64,000 bases of DNA, taken from NCBI RefSeq assembly GCF_000284035.1, contig NC_016887.1:6076001-6140000 (forward strand), given 5' to 3'. A model generated the notes under the pieces. The model saw only the letters and a program-made list of their open reading frames with translations. It searched no databases and had not been told where the DNA came from. Source of the DNA: Nocardia cyriacigeorgica GUH-2. Lineage in GTDB: Bacteria; Actinomycetota; Actinomycetes; Mycobacteriales; Mycobacteriaceae. The position numbers and the translations under genes were made by a program. Below are positions 42,508 through 50,631 of the stretch, piece after piece. How positions within the stretch are numbered: position 1 is the stretch's first letter; every line of letters starts with the position of its first letter.

Positions 42508-43391
42508 GCCAGGAACTCCTTCGCCAGCTGCCGCAGCAGGTGCCTACTCGATTGATCGTCCAGCGCACACTGCTGGAGGTTCTCGTGCGCCCGATGGTAC
42601 CGGCGCACATCGGCCGGGCGTTCCAGATACAGATCGCCGGTCAGGCCCTCGGCGTGCACGACCGGCGGTTCCAGCGGACGGCCCGCGCGGTCGGTGCCGA
42701 ATTCCAGGATGGTGAACGCGCCGGTGCCGACCCCGAGCGGCACGCCCGCCGCGAACGGCAGCACTCGCACCATCACGTTGCCCCTGGTGCCGATATCGGC
42801 CAGATGCCGTAGCTGGCCGGCCATCACCTTGGCGCTGCCGACCATGCGGCGCAGCACCGCCTCGTGCACGATCACCCGCACCGTCGCCGGCGCGACCCGG
42901 CGGGTGATCAGCGCCTGGCGTTGCAGCCGCAGCTGCACGCGCCGGTCGAGCGCGTCCTCGGACTCCTCGGGATGGGCCAGGCGATACAGCGCCCGCGCGT
43001 AGTCGGCGGTCTGCAACAGGGCGGGGACCAGCTCGGGGTGGTAGGCCGTGACGGTTTCGGCGGCGGCCTCCAAACCGACGTGTACGTCGAAGCTTTCGGG
43101 GATCACGTCGCCGAAGGCGTGCCACCAGCTCGGCGTGTCGGCCTGCTGGGCGAGTCCGGCCAAGCCCTCGGTGAGCTGGTCGGGCACGCCGTAGATGCGG
43201 CACAGCTCCCGGATATCAATGGTGCGGATCCGGTCGGCCTGGCCCTTTTCCAGCCGTTGCAGGGTGCTGGCGCCCCATTCCATCAGCCGAGCCGCCTGGG
43301 CGATGGTCAGACCCGCCTGGGTGCGCAGATCGCGCAGATACCGGCCGAGCTGCCGCCGCGGCAGACTCGTGGTTTTACTTCCCGAACTCAC
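42504..43391 (-). CDS. XRE-family regulator with DUF5753 domain
   Basis: The 295-residue protein has an N-terminal helix-turn-helix (residues about 10-65: LGRYLRDLRTQAGLTIAQA, LMEWGASTLQRLEKGQ). The DUF5753 domain occupies the rest (YHPELVPALLQTADYARAL, RVIVHEAVLRRMVGSAKVMA, RVLPFAAGVPLG). This is the WhiJ-like regulator class, numerous in Streptomyces and Nocardia and paired with DUF397. The GTG at 43391 was chosen because the domain starts right after it. The frame stays open to 43685 but that part looks non-coding. Confidence 0.88.
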   Translation of the reverse strand: MSSGSKTTSLPRRQLGRYLRDLRTQAGLTIAQAARLMEWGASTLQRLEKGQADRIRTIDIRELCRIYGVPDQLTEGLAGLAQQADTPSWWHAFGDVIPESFDVHVGLEAAAETVTAYHPELVPALLQTADYARALYRLAHPEESEDALDRRVQLRLQRQALITRRVAPATVRVIVHEAVLRRMVGSAKVMAGQLRHLADIGTRGNVMVRVLPFAAGVPLGVGTGAFTILEFGTDRAGRPLEPPVVHAEGLTGDLYLERPADVRRYHRAHENLQQCALDDQSSRHLLRQLAKEFLA

Positions 43392-43714
43392 CGAACCAGC
43401 TGGCACCGCATGCTCCGTTCTGCTCTGGGATGAGCCCCGCGCCGTCGATCGGGGGGAGCCACGCGTGCGGTCCCCCGTCACACTTCGCCTGGGCATTGGG
43501 ATCTTTCGTCCACTATGGGCAATCCTGCACTCCAGAACGGATCTTGTGCTGGGAATTCGCGCGAAAAGTCGACGGATCGGCAAACCCCGCCTACGGGAGC
43601 CGCCGGGGTGGTGTGCTGGAAGTGTGCCAGGAGCGGAAAATCGCCTAGCACAAGGGGAATCACGCAGGACTCCGAAGTCGAGCACCAGCTAACGCACGCA
43701 GAACGGGGAGAGTC
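43392..43714. other. Divergent promoter region of the XRE gene and small genes
   Basis: These 323 bases separate the XRE gene from two rightward small genes. CTTGTGCT at 43543-43550 and AGCACAAG at 43647-43654 are exact reverse complements, and related TGTGCTGG and GCACCAG half-sites occur near 43611 and 43681. They may be XRE operator half-sites. No clear promoter was assigned. Confidence 0.4.
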
Positions 43715-43804
43715 ATGACAGCACACCTCACCGAGTCGTCGCCGATCGCCGGCGGCCGAGCCGCTCCTGGCGCCCGCCGCGCCGGGTGGACGGGGGTCGC
43801 GTAA
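43715..43804 (+). CDS. 29-residue leader-like small ORF
   Basis: An ATG at 43715 follows a strong ribosome binding site, GGGGAGAGTC. The frame runs 29 codons (starts MTAHLTESSPIAGG) to a TAA that overlaps the next start codon as TAATG. The peptide is rich in Ala, Gly and Arg, with no signal or membrane segment. It may be a real small protein or only a device to couple translation of the next gene. Confidence 0.5.
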   Translation: MTAHLTESSPIAGGRAAPGARRAGWTGVA

Positions 43805-44007
43805 TGCAGCTGACCAACCTCAATATGCACGTCGCCTCGCTCTTGGCTTGCCGCAACGACCCCGGTGTCATGACCCCCGAACAAGCCCATGCGGCAATGC
43901 AGTTGCACCTGGACTGCACCGTCGACGAATGCCGGGTACGACGGCGCGCGCGGGCGACACTGGTCGAATCCGGCCGGTGTGTCCTCGACGATCGAGCGCT
44001 GCGGTAG
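43804..44007 (+). CDS. Small hypothetical protein with Cys residues
   Basis: The 67-residue protein (starts MQLTNLNMHVASLLACRND) is not recognised. It has three Cys residues, one in LDCTVDECRVRRRA, and is basic in its second half. It lies downstream of a 29-codon ORF with TAATG overlap and divergent from a WhiJ-like XRE/DUF397 pair. In Streptomyces such loci often include extra very small genes, so it may belong to that system. Codon use fits the genome. Confidence 0.6.
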   Translation: MQLTNLNMHVASLLACRNDPGVMTPEQAHAAMQLHLDCTVDECRVRRRARATLVESGRCVLDDRALR

Positions 44008-44039
44008 TGAGGGGGCAGCGCTCGATCGCCGATCGGTGA

Positions 44040-44987
44040 TCAATGCCAGGAATGGTCGGTGATCGGGGTGCGCGGCCCGAACTTCGGTTTGCGCGCCTGC
44101 CCGCTCACCGACAGCAGCCGTACCGACCGATAACGGTGCGGCCGTAGCGGTTCCAGATATTCCACCATCGCGGCATCGTCGAGCGGGCGTCCGAGCAGGG
44201 TCCAGCCGACGATGGCCGCGAGGTGGAAATCTCCCACCGACAGGGCGTCGGCATCGCCGAAGGCCCGCTGCGAGATCTCGGCGACCGTCCACTCGCCGAT
44301 CCCGGGCACACTGCGCAGCAGCCGGGCCGCCGCAGCGGGCTCCAGGCCGGTGCCGCGCTCGAGCGATTCGGCCACCCGGGCCGCGCGGACGATGGTCTGC
44401 GCCCGCTGCGGGCCCACGTTCGCGCGGTGGAAGGTCCAGGACGGGATGGTGCGCCAGCCGTCGGCGTCCGGGGCCACCCGCATTCCGTCGGGCGCCGGGC
44501 CCGGCGGAATGGAACCGAACTGCCGCACCAGGCGCCGCCATGAGGCGTGCGCCGAGACGGTGTGCACCTTCTGTTCCAGCACGGCGGGCACCAGTGCCTC
44601 AAACACCAGTCCGGTGCGCAGCATCCGCAGGCCCGGATGACGTCGGTGCGCCTCGGCGATCTTGGGATGCTCGGGGGCGAAGCCGGACAGGTCCTCGTCC
44701 AGGCACAACATCCACGGCAGCCGCTCCAGGAATTCCTCCGCGCCGGGCCCCCACGCGCGGGCGTCCACGGTGCCGGGGCCGGCCTGGACGAGCCGGTAGG
44801 TGACGGGGCCGGTGGGCATGCGTGCGGTGAGCCAGTGCGCGCCATCGCGGGTCAGCTGATAGCAGGGGTCGCCGGGGCCGCGGCGCAGCGGGGAGATCGT
44901 GTGCGCGAGATCGATCGGGCGATCGGAGGTGACGGTGCGGGCCGAGCCGGTGCCGCTCGCTTCCGATCCGACCCTGGTATCGCGCAC
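44040..44987 (-). CDS. DNA-3-methyladenine glycosylase-like (HhH-GPD) protein
   Basis: The 315-residue protein belongs to the AlkA-type HhH-GPD superfamily of base-excision DNA glycosylases. The helix-hairpin-helix is LLRSVPGIGEWTVAEIS, followed by DADALSVGDFHL, whose Asp is in the position of the catalytic aspartate. An upstream alpha-helical part contains FEALVPAVLEQKVHTVSAH, typical of the family. It should remove alkylated bases from DNA. The start is a GTG at 44987. There is no adaptive-response motif nearby. Confidence 0.85.
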   Translation of the reverse strand: MRDTRVGSEASGTGSARTVTSDRPIDLAHTISPLRRGPGDPCYQLTRDGAHWLTARMPTGPVTYRLVQAGPGTVDARAWGPGAEEFLERLPWMLCLDEDLSGFAPEHPKIAEAHRRHPGLRMLRTGLVFEALVPAVLEQKVHTVSAHASWRRLVRQFGSIPPGPAPDGMRVAPDADGWRTIPSWTFHRANVGPQRAQTIVRAARVAESLERGTGLEPAAAARLLRSVPGIGEWTVAEISQRAFGDADALSVGDFHLAAIVGWTLLGRPLDDAAMVEYLEPLRPHRYRSVRLLSVSGQARKPKFGPRTPITDHSWH

Positions 44988-45096
44988 GGGATCATTGTGC
45001 GCCCCGCCGACCCGGGTTTCCGCACGGGGGCCGGTGCCACGCTCGTTTGCTTCCTATCACGATCCGATGACGGCAAAGGCGCAGGTTAACCCGGGT

Positions 45097-45127
45097 TTGT
45101 AACAGTTTCGGAATATCCGGCGATAAT
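45097..45127 (+). promoter_or_regulatory. Promoter before the 34-codon gene
   Basis: TTGTAA at 45097-45102 and GATAAT at 45122-45127 form a fair -35/-10 pair with a long 19-base spacer. The -10 is followed by about 50 bases and then the ATG at 45179. Confidence 0.4.
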
Positions 45128-45178
45128 GGCGTCGAATCGGCAAACAGCTGGCAGTCGCCACTACGGAGGTTTTCGACA

Positions 45179-45283
45179 ATGATCACCAACGCGCTCAACT
45201 GGTTGCTCAACGCCTGGGGTGGAGTCTCCGCGGGCAGCTCCGGCTACCAGATTCCGCCGGGCACCCTGCCCTTCGGCAGCTGA
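45179..45283 (+). CDS. 34-residue small protein
   Basis: An ATG at 45179 with a good ribosome binding site (GGAGG, nine bases upstream) opens a 34-codon frame. The first half (MITNALNWLLNAWGGV) forms an amphipathic or hydrophobic helix. The second half is Gly/Ser/Pro-rich and ends LPFGS. Third codon positions are almost all G or C, as in real genes here. It has its own candidate promoter and no cotranscribed partner. It could be a membrane-associated or signalling peptide, but I know of no named family. Confidence 0.6.
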   Translation: MITNALNWLLNAWGGVSAGSSGYQIPPGTLPFGS

Positions 45284-45334
45284 CCCGAAGCCGACGCCAT
45301 CGCGCACGCGAACACCACGACACCCGCGTGCGCG

Positions 45335-48130
45335 TCAGCGTCGGTTGCCCAGGATGAACTGGGCGAGATGCCTGCTCGGACGCCCGGCCAGGTGCGTGGC
45401 CTGGATCCGGCAGGAGAAGCCGTCGGCGATCAGGATCGCATTGTCGCCCGCACGTTGCAGCGCGGGTAGCAGGCCGTTTTCTGCCACCGCGACCGAAATG
45501 TCGTAATGGCCCTTCTGCATTCCGAAGTTGCCGGCCAGACCACAGCATCCGGTGATTTCTGTCACCTCGACACCCATTCTGGCTAATATCCGGCGATCGG
45601 CCGCGAAGCCGAGCACCGCGTGCTGGTGACAATGCGGCTGCACCAGTACCGACTGTCCCGAGTGGTCCGGCGCGCGCCAGTCCGGTTCCGCGTCGAGGAA
45701 TTCCGCCAGTGTGCGCACGGCCGCGGCGGTGGGTGCGGCGCGGGGATCGTCGGGCAGCAATTCCGGCAGGTCGGAACGCAGGGCGGCGGTGCATGAGGGC
45801 TCGAGGCCGACGACGATGCCGCCCGCGCGGACATGGTCGTCCAGGGCGTCCAGGGTTGCCCGCAGTCGCTTGCGGGCACCGTCGAGCTGGCCGGTGCTGA
45901 TCCAGGTGAGTCCGCAACACGCCCGTTTCGCGGGAATGCGGACGCGGTAGCCCAGCGATTCCAGCAGCCGCACCGCGGCCAGGGCGATCTCCGGGTCGAA
46001 GGCGTCGGTGAAGGTATCGATCCACAGCATGACTTCCGGACCCGTCGAAGCGCCCTCCCGGTGCTCGTCGCGCCAGATCCGGCGGAAGTTGCGACGGGCG
46101 AGCGCGGGCACCTCACGCCGCGGGTCCATCCCGCCCACACGCAGCCCGGCACGACGTAATGGCGCCATCCTGGCCCCGGCATTGAGCAGGCGGGGCATCC
46201 GGCCCGCGACCGCCAGCCAGGTGGGCAGCCGGCCGAGCGTGTAGTGGTCGATCGGCCGGGGACGACGCCGGTAGCGGCGGTAGAGCGTCTCGGATTTATA
46301 GGTGGCGATATCGACGCCCGCCGGGCAGTCCGACCGGCAGGCCTTGCACGACAGGCACAGGTCCAGCGATTGCGCCACCGCCGGCGAGGTCCACGGCAGC
46401 GCGCCGCGCACCACCTCCTGCAAGACGCGGGCCCGGCCGCGCGTGCTGTCCTTCTCATCGGCCGTCGCCAAATAGGACGGGCACATGAAACCGCCGCTCG
46501 TCCTGGTGTCGGCCCGGCATTTGCCGACGCCGACGCAGCGGTGCACGGCCGTACTCAGATCACCGTCGTCGTGTGGGAACGCGAAGCCCGCGCCCGCCAC
46601 CTTCGGCAGTCCGGCGAGGCGCAGGTCGTGGTCGATCGGGGCAGGGTCGACGAGCACGCCCGGATTCAGCAGACCGTCCGGGTCGAACAGTGCCTTGAAT
46701 CCCGCGAACGTCCGCAGCACGTCGGGGGAGTACATGAGCGGAAGCAGTTCCGAGCGGGCGCGGCCGTCGCCGTGTTCGCCGGACAGTGAGCCGCCGTAGC
46801 GCACCACCAGTTCGGCGGCATCGTGCAGGAAGGCCCGGAACCGTTGCGGCGCATCGTTGATCGGCAAATCGAGGCGCACATGGATGCAGCCGTCGCCGAT
46901 ATGGCCGTAGAGCAGGCCGTCGACGCGGTGCTCGGCAGTGAGCGCGCCGAAATCGCGCAGGTAGGCGCCGAGGTGCTGGGGCGGTACGGCGGCGTCTTCC
47001 CAGCCGGGCCAGGCGGGGTGGCCGTCGGGAGTGCGGCCCGCGAGCCCGGCGCCGTCGGCGCGGATACGCCAGAGTGCCGCGGCGGCAGCGGGATCGGCGA
47101 CGATCGTGCTGTCCACCGCGCCCGTCGAACGGCACAGGGTGGAGGCCGCCGCGACCGCCTCGCCTGCGGTGGCGCCCGCGAGTTCGACGAACAGCCAGCT
47201 GTTTCCACGCGGCAGATCGGGCACGGTGCCGCGATGGGTGCGGACGATATCGACCAGGCGGGCGTCGATCCCCTCCACCGCGATCGGGGCACACGCGGTG
47301 ACCGCGGCGATATCGTCTGCGGCGGTGGCCATATCCGGGTAACCGAGAACCGCGAGCACCGTCTCCGAGGGAAGCGGCACCAGGTCGACGGTCGCCTCCA
47401 GCAACAGCCCGCAGGTGCCCTCGGTGCCGACGAACGCCTTCGCGATCGACGAACCCCGTTCGGGCAGTAGATGTTCCAGTCCGTAGCCGGAGGCCTGGCG
47501 CTCGAATCTGCCGAGATCGGTGCGCAGCACGGCCAAGGCGTCGCGAGTGAATTCGGGAAGGCCGGGGACAGCGGACAGATCGGCAGCCAGCCGTCGCTCG
47601 GTGCCGGTGCCGTCGAGTACACGCAGCTCACGGACGGTATCGGAGGTGCGGCCCCAGGCCAGGGCATGCGGGCCGCAGGCATTGTTACCGATCATGCCGC
47701 CGAGCGTGCAGCGGTTCTGCGTCGACGGATCGGGCCCGAAGCGCAGGCCGTGTGCGGCGGCCCGCCGTTGCAGTCTCGACAGGACGACGCCGGGCTGCAC
47801 CCGGGCGGTGCGGCGCTCGGGATCCAGCTCCAGCACCACATCCAGGTGCCTGCTGAAATCGAGCACGATGCCCGGCCCGATCGCATTGCCCGCCACCGAG
47901 GTTCCCGCCCCGCGCGCCGTCACCGGCAGGCCTTCGGCCCGGGCGACGTCGAGCACCGCCGCCACGTCGTCGTCCACGCGCGGAAACACCACGGCCGCCG
48001 GCAACACCCGATAGTTCGACGCATCCGAGGAATATTCGGCGCGCCGCCGCGGGGATACGTCGACCTCACCGCCGATCCGCCGGCGCAACACCCGCGCCAA
48101 CCGAACCCGCGCACCGTCCTCATCGGTCAC
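45335..48130 (-). CDS. FAD/Fe-S D-2-hydroxyacid dehydrogenase-like protein
   Basis: The 931-residue protein fuses two enzymes. The N-terminal part has an FAD-binding PCMH domain (VTARGAGTSVAGNAIG) and a FAD-oxidase C domain with LYGHIGDGCIHVRLD. The C-terminal part has two Fe-S cysteine clusters (CVGVGKCRADTR with MCPSYLATADEK, and LCLSCKACRSDCPAG) and two CCG motifs (RACCGLTWIST, GCCGLAGNFG). This is the architecture of respiratory D-lactate or D-2-hydroxyacid dehydrogenases such as YdiJ. It probably donates electrons to quinone at the membrane. The substrate is not known. Confidence 0.88.
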   Translation of the reverse strand: MTDEDGARVRLARVLRRRIGGEVDVSPRRRAEYSSDASNYRVLPAAVVFPRVDDDVAAVLDVARAEGLPVTARGAGTSVAGNAIGPGIVLDFSRHLDVVLELDPERRTARVQPGVVLSRLQRRAAAHGLRFGPDPSTQNRCTLGGMIGNNACGPHALAWGRTSDTVRELRVLDGTGTERRLAADLSAVPGLPEFTRDALAVLRTDLGRFERQASGYGLEHLLPERGSSIAKAFVGTEGTCGLLLEATVDLVPLPSETVLAVLGYPDMATAADDIAAVTACAPIAVEGIDARLVDIVRTHRGTVPDLPRGNSWLFVELAGATAGEAVAAASTLCRSTGAVDSTIVADPAAAAALWRIRADGAGLAGRTPDGHPAWPGWEDAAVPPQHLGAYLRDFGALTAEHRVDGLLYGHIGDGCIHVRLDLPINDAPQRFRAFLHDAAELVVRYGGSLSGEHGDGRARSELLPLMYSPDVLRTFAGFKALFDPDGLLNPGVLVDPAPIDHDLRLAGLPKVAGAGFAFPHDDGDLSTAVHRCVGVGKCRADTRTSGGFMCPSYLATADEKDSTRGRARVLQEVVRGALPWTSPAVAQSLDLCLSCKACRSDCPAGVDIATYKSETLYRRYRRRPRPIDHYTLGRLPTWLAVAGRMPRLLNAGARMAPLRRAGLRVGGMDPRREVPALARRNFRRIWRDEHREGASTGPEVMLWIDTFTDAFDPEIALAAVRLLESLGYRVRIPAKRACCGLTWISTGQLDGARKRLRATLDALDDHVRAGGIVVGLEPSCTAALRSDLPELLPDDPRAAPTAAAVRTLAEFLDAEPDWRAPDHSGQSVLVQPHCHQHAVLGFAADRRILARMGVEVTEITGCCGLAGNFGMQKGHYDISVAVAENGLLPALQRAGDNAILIADGFSCRIQATHLAGRPSRHLAQFILGNRR

Positions 48131-48145
48131 CCCACCCAGCCTAGG

Positions 48146-48253
48146 CGGCTACCTCGCCTCCGCTCGGTCCGGCGCTCCCAGCGGCTACCTCGCCTCCGCT
48201 CGGTCCGGCGCTCCCAGCGGCTACCTCGCCTGCGCTCGGCCCGGCACTCCCAG
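48146..48253. repeat. Three tandem copies of a 36-bp repeat
   Basis: Units 48146-48181, 48182-48217 and 48218-48253 are head to tail. The first two are identical and the third differs at three positions. Each unit starts CGGCTACCTCGCCT. They lie just upstream of the dehydrogenase start, outside any gene that I accept. Confidence 0.9.
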
Positions 48254-48452
48254 CCGCGACTCACCGACGCTGCTGGTCGGCGCCCGCCGCTGCCCAGAGC
48301 GCTCACCATCGAGGCGCCTGCAATCGGTCCACCGGGCACTTGCCGGTGCGCATCCTGCGACGCTGCGTCATCGGATCTGCGTCGGATCGGCGCACTACGG
48401 TCCTCCGACCGGGCCTGCGCAGACCCGAAATAACCTTCCGAAACAACTTGCT

Positions 48453-48468
48453 CTCAACCTTTGTTGAG
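48453..48468. promoter_or_regulatory. Palindrome upstream of the ABC exporter
   Basis: CTCAAC-CTTT-GTTGAG is a perfect six-base inverted repeat with a four-base spacer, about 55 bases before the exporter start codon. It may bind a MarR- or TetR-type repressor. No regulator gene adjoins it. Confidence 0.4.
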
Positions 48469-48523
48469 GTCTTAGTGTCGGTGGCCTGAGGTTGACTGGC
48501 GGGGAGTGGAAGGACGGGTCGAG

Positions 48524-50404
48524 GTGAGCATCGAATCGGTGGCCTGGAGCCAGATGTATCGGCGGATGAACGCGCCCGACGAGCAGCGGCCGTTCAGTAT
48601 GGCCACGGCGCGGCGGATTCTGCGCTTCGCGGCGCCGCATAAGCGCCGATTGGGCGCGTTCCTGCTGTTCAGCGTCGTTTCCGCGCTGCTGGCGGTGGCC
48701 ACGCCGCTACTGGCGGGGCGGGTGGTGAACGGCATCGTCGACGGCGCCGCGCCGCGGGTGGTGGTCGTGCTGGCGCTGGCCATCGGCGGGCTCGCGGTCG
48801 TCGACGCCGCCCTCGGGCTGGCGATCCGCTGGCTGTCGGCCCGCATCGGTGAGGGGCTGATCCTGGACCTGCGCACCGCCGTGTTCGACCACGTGCAGAA
48901 GATGCCCATTGCGTTCTTCACCCGCACCCGCACCGGCGCGCTGGTCAGCCGGTTGAACAACGACGTGATCGGCGCGCAGCGCGCGTTCAGCGACACGTTG
49001 TCCGGCGTGGTGGCCAACCTGGTAACGGTCATGTTGACGCTGGTGGTGATGGTCCAGCTGTCCTGGCAGATCACCCTGCTGGCGCTGCTGCTGTTGCCGG
49101 TGTTCGTGATCCCGGCGCGCCGGATGGGCGATCGGCTCGCCGATATCCAGCGCGAGGCCGCGGGCCTGAACTCGGCGATGAGCACGCAGATGACCGAGCG
49201 GTTCTCCGCGCCGGGCGCGACGCTGGTCAAACTGTTCGGCCGCCCGCATCAGGAATCGGCGGAGTTCGCGCTGCGGGCCCGGCGGGTGCGCGATATCGGG
49301 GTGCGCACCGCCATGCTGCAAACCGTCTTCGTCACCTCGCTGACGCTGGTCTCGGCGCTGGCGATCGCCCTCGTCTACGGGCTCGGCGGCTGGTACGCGC
49401 TGGCCGGCCGGCTGGACGCGGGCGCCGTCGTCGCGCTGTCGCTGCTGCTGACCCGGCTGTACTCGCCGCTGACGGCGCTGGCCAGTGCGCGGATGGAGAT
49501 CATGTCCGCGCTGGTGAGCTTCGAGCGGGTCTTCGAGGTGCTGGACCTGAAGCCGCTGATCGAGGACGCGCCCGATGCCGTCCCCGTCCCGGAGGGCCCG
49601 GTCGCGGTGGAGCTGCGGAACGTGCGCTTCGGCTACCCGTCGGCGGACAAGGTGTCGCTGGCCTCCCTGGAAGAGGTCGCGACGCTCGATACGCGTGGCG
49701 GAGTGGAAGTGCTGCACGATATTTCGCTGCGCGCCGAACCGGGGGAGATGGTGGCGCTGGTGGGTTCGTCCGGCGCGGGTAAATCCACCATCGCGCAGCT
49801 GGTCTCGCGGCTCTACGACGTGGACAGCGGTTCGGTGCGGCTCAACGACCGCGATGTGCGCGAGCTGAGCACCCGCTCGATCCAGCAGACCGTCGGCCTG
49901 GTCACCCAGGACGGGCACCTGTTCCACGACACCATCCGCGCCAACCTGCTGCTGGCCCGGCCCGAGGCCACCGAGGCCGAGCTGTGGGACGCCCTCGAAC
50001 GCGCCCGGCTGCGTGATCTGGTCGCCTCGCTGGCCGACGGGCTCGACACCGTGGTCGGCGAACGCGGCTACCGGCTCTCCGGCGGCGAACGTCAGCGGCT
50101 GACCATTGCCCGGCTACTGCTCAAGCAGCCGCGCGTGGTGATCCTGGACGAGGCCACCGCCTCCCTGGACTCGACTTCCGAGGCCGCCGTGCAGGAAGCG
50201 CTGGCCGAGGCGTTGGAGGGCCGGACCGCACTGGTCATCGCGCACCGGCTGTCCACCATCCGGGCCGCCGACAAGATCGTGGTGCTGGAGGACGGGAACA
50301 TCGTGGAACGCGGCACCCACCCGCAGCTGCTGGCCGCGGGCGGACGCTATGCGGAGTTGTACCGGACGCAGTTCGCCGAGGAGCCTGCCCCGGTCGCGGC
50401 CTGA
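48524..50404 (+). CDS. ABC exporter, fused permease and ATPase
   Basis: The 626-residue half-transporter has six membrane helices (residues about 45-330) of the type I ABC exporter fold. The ATPase domain has Walker A VGSSGAGKSTIAQLVSR, signature LSGGERQRLTIARLL, Walker B RVVILDEATASLD and the H-loop in VIAHRLSTI. It acts as a homodimer, or with a partner not present here, to export lipids, peptides or drugs. The GTG at 48524 has AAGGAC eight bases upstream, and a GTG at 48506 is too close to a GGGGA. The substrate is unknown. Confidence 0.9.
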   Translation: MSIESVAWSQMYRRMNAPDEQRPFSMATARRILRFAAPHKRRLGAFLLFSVVSALLAVATPLLAGRVVNGIVDGAAPRVVVVLALAIGGLAVVDAALGLAIRWLSARIGEGLILDLRTAVFDHVQKMPIAFFTRTRTGALVSRLNNDVIGAQRAFSDTLSGVVANLVTVMLTLVVMVQLSWQITLLALLLLPVFVIPARRMGDRLADIQREAAGLNSAMSTQMTERFSAPGATLVKLFGRPHQESAEFALRARRVRDIGVRTAMLQTVFVTSLTLVSALAIALVYGLGGWYALAGRLDAGAVVALSLLLTRLYSPLTALASARMEIMSALVSFERVFEVLDLKPLIEDAPDAVPVPEGPVAVELRNVRFGYPSADKVSLASLEEVATLDTRGGVEVLHDISLRAEPGEMVALVGSSGAGKSTIAQLVSRLYDVDSGSVRLNDRDVRELSTRSIQQTVGLVTQDGHLFHDTIRANLLLARPEATEAELWDALERARLRDLVASLADGLDTVVGERGYRLSGGERQRLTIARLLLKQPRVVILDEATASLDSTSEAAVQEALAEALEGRTALVIAHRLSTIRAADKIVVLEDGNIVERGTHPQLLAAGGRYAELYRTQFAEEPAPVAA

Positions 50405-50566
50405 CGTGGCGTCGACGCCCGGCCCGGCAGGAGCTCGGCGGGTCGCCGCCACGACCTGATAACCGCCGGAAACACGGGGCCGGCTCCGATCCCCGCGGCG
50501 CACTCCGGCGAGCGACCCGGGCTGCCCGCCGGTCGGTCACACACGAACCAGCGCCGGAGCGTCCGA

Positions 50567-50592
50567 CCGCCCACGCGAGACGGTGTGGGCGG
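50567..50592. terminator. Hairpin between convergent genes
   Basis: CCGCCCAC at 50567-50574 pairs with GTGGGCGG at 50585-50592, and flanking GTCCG/GGAC adds further pairing. It lies between the convergent exporter and reductase genes. Confidence 0.45.
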
Positions 50593-50631
50593 ACGAATCG
50601 CGCGGTCCGGACTATCCCGGCGAGGACGCGC

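Larger units (their letters stand above)
48131..48523. other. Intergenic region with tandem repeat and operator-like palindrome
   Basis: These 393 bases between divergent genes hold three 36-bp repeats near the dehydrogenase side and a CTCAAC-CTTT-GTTGAG palindrome near the ABC exporter side. No gene was convincing, and the open frames over the repeat on the minus strand look like repeat artefacts. Confidence 0.65.

Noticed and set aside
43392..43685. N-terminal extension of the XRE regulator
   Set aside because: The frame is open but the added text is Arg/Ser-rich and unlike the family, and the HTH domain starts just after GTG 43391.
43660..44541. 293-codon open frame on the minus strand over the small genes and glycosylase end
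   Set aside because: It is an out-of-frame shadow of the glycosylase gene, whose HhH motif is in another frame.
48146..48253. CRISPR array
   Set aside because: The 36-bp units are directly adjacent with no unique spacers, and no cas gene is present.
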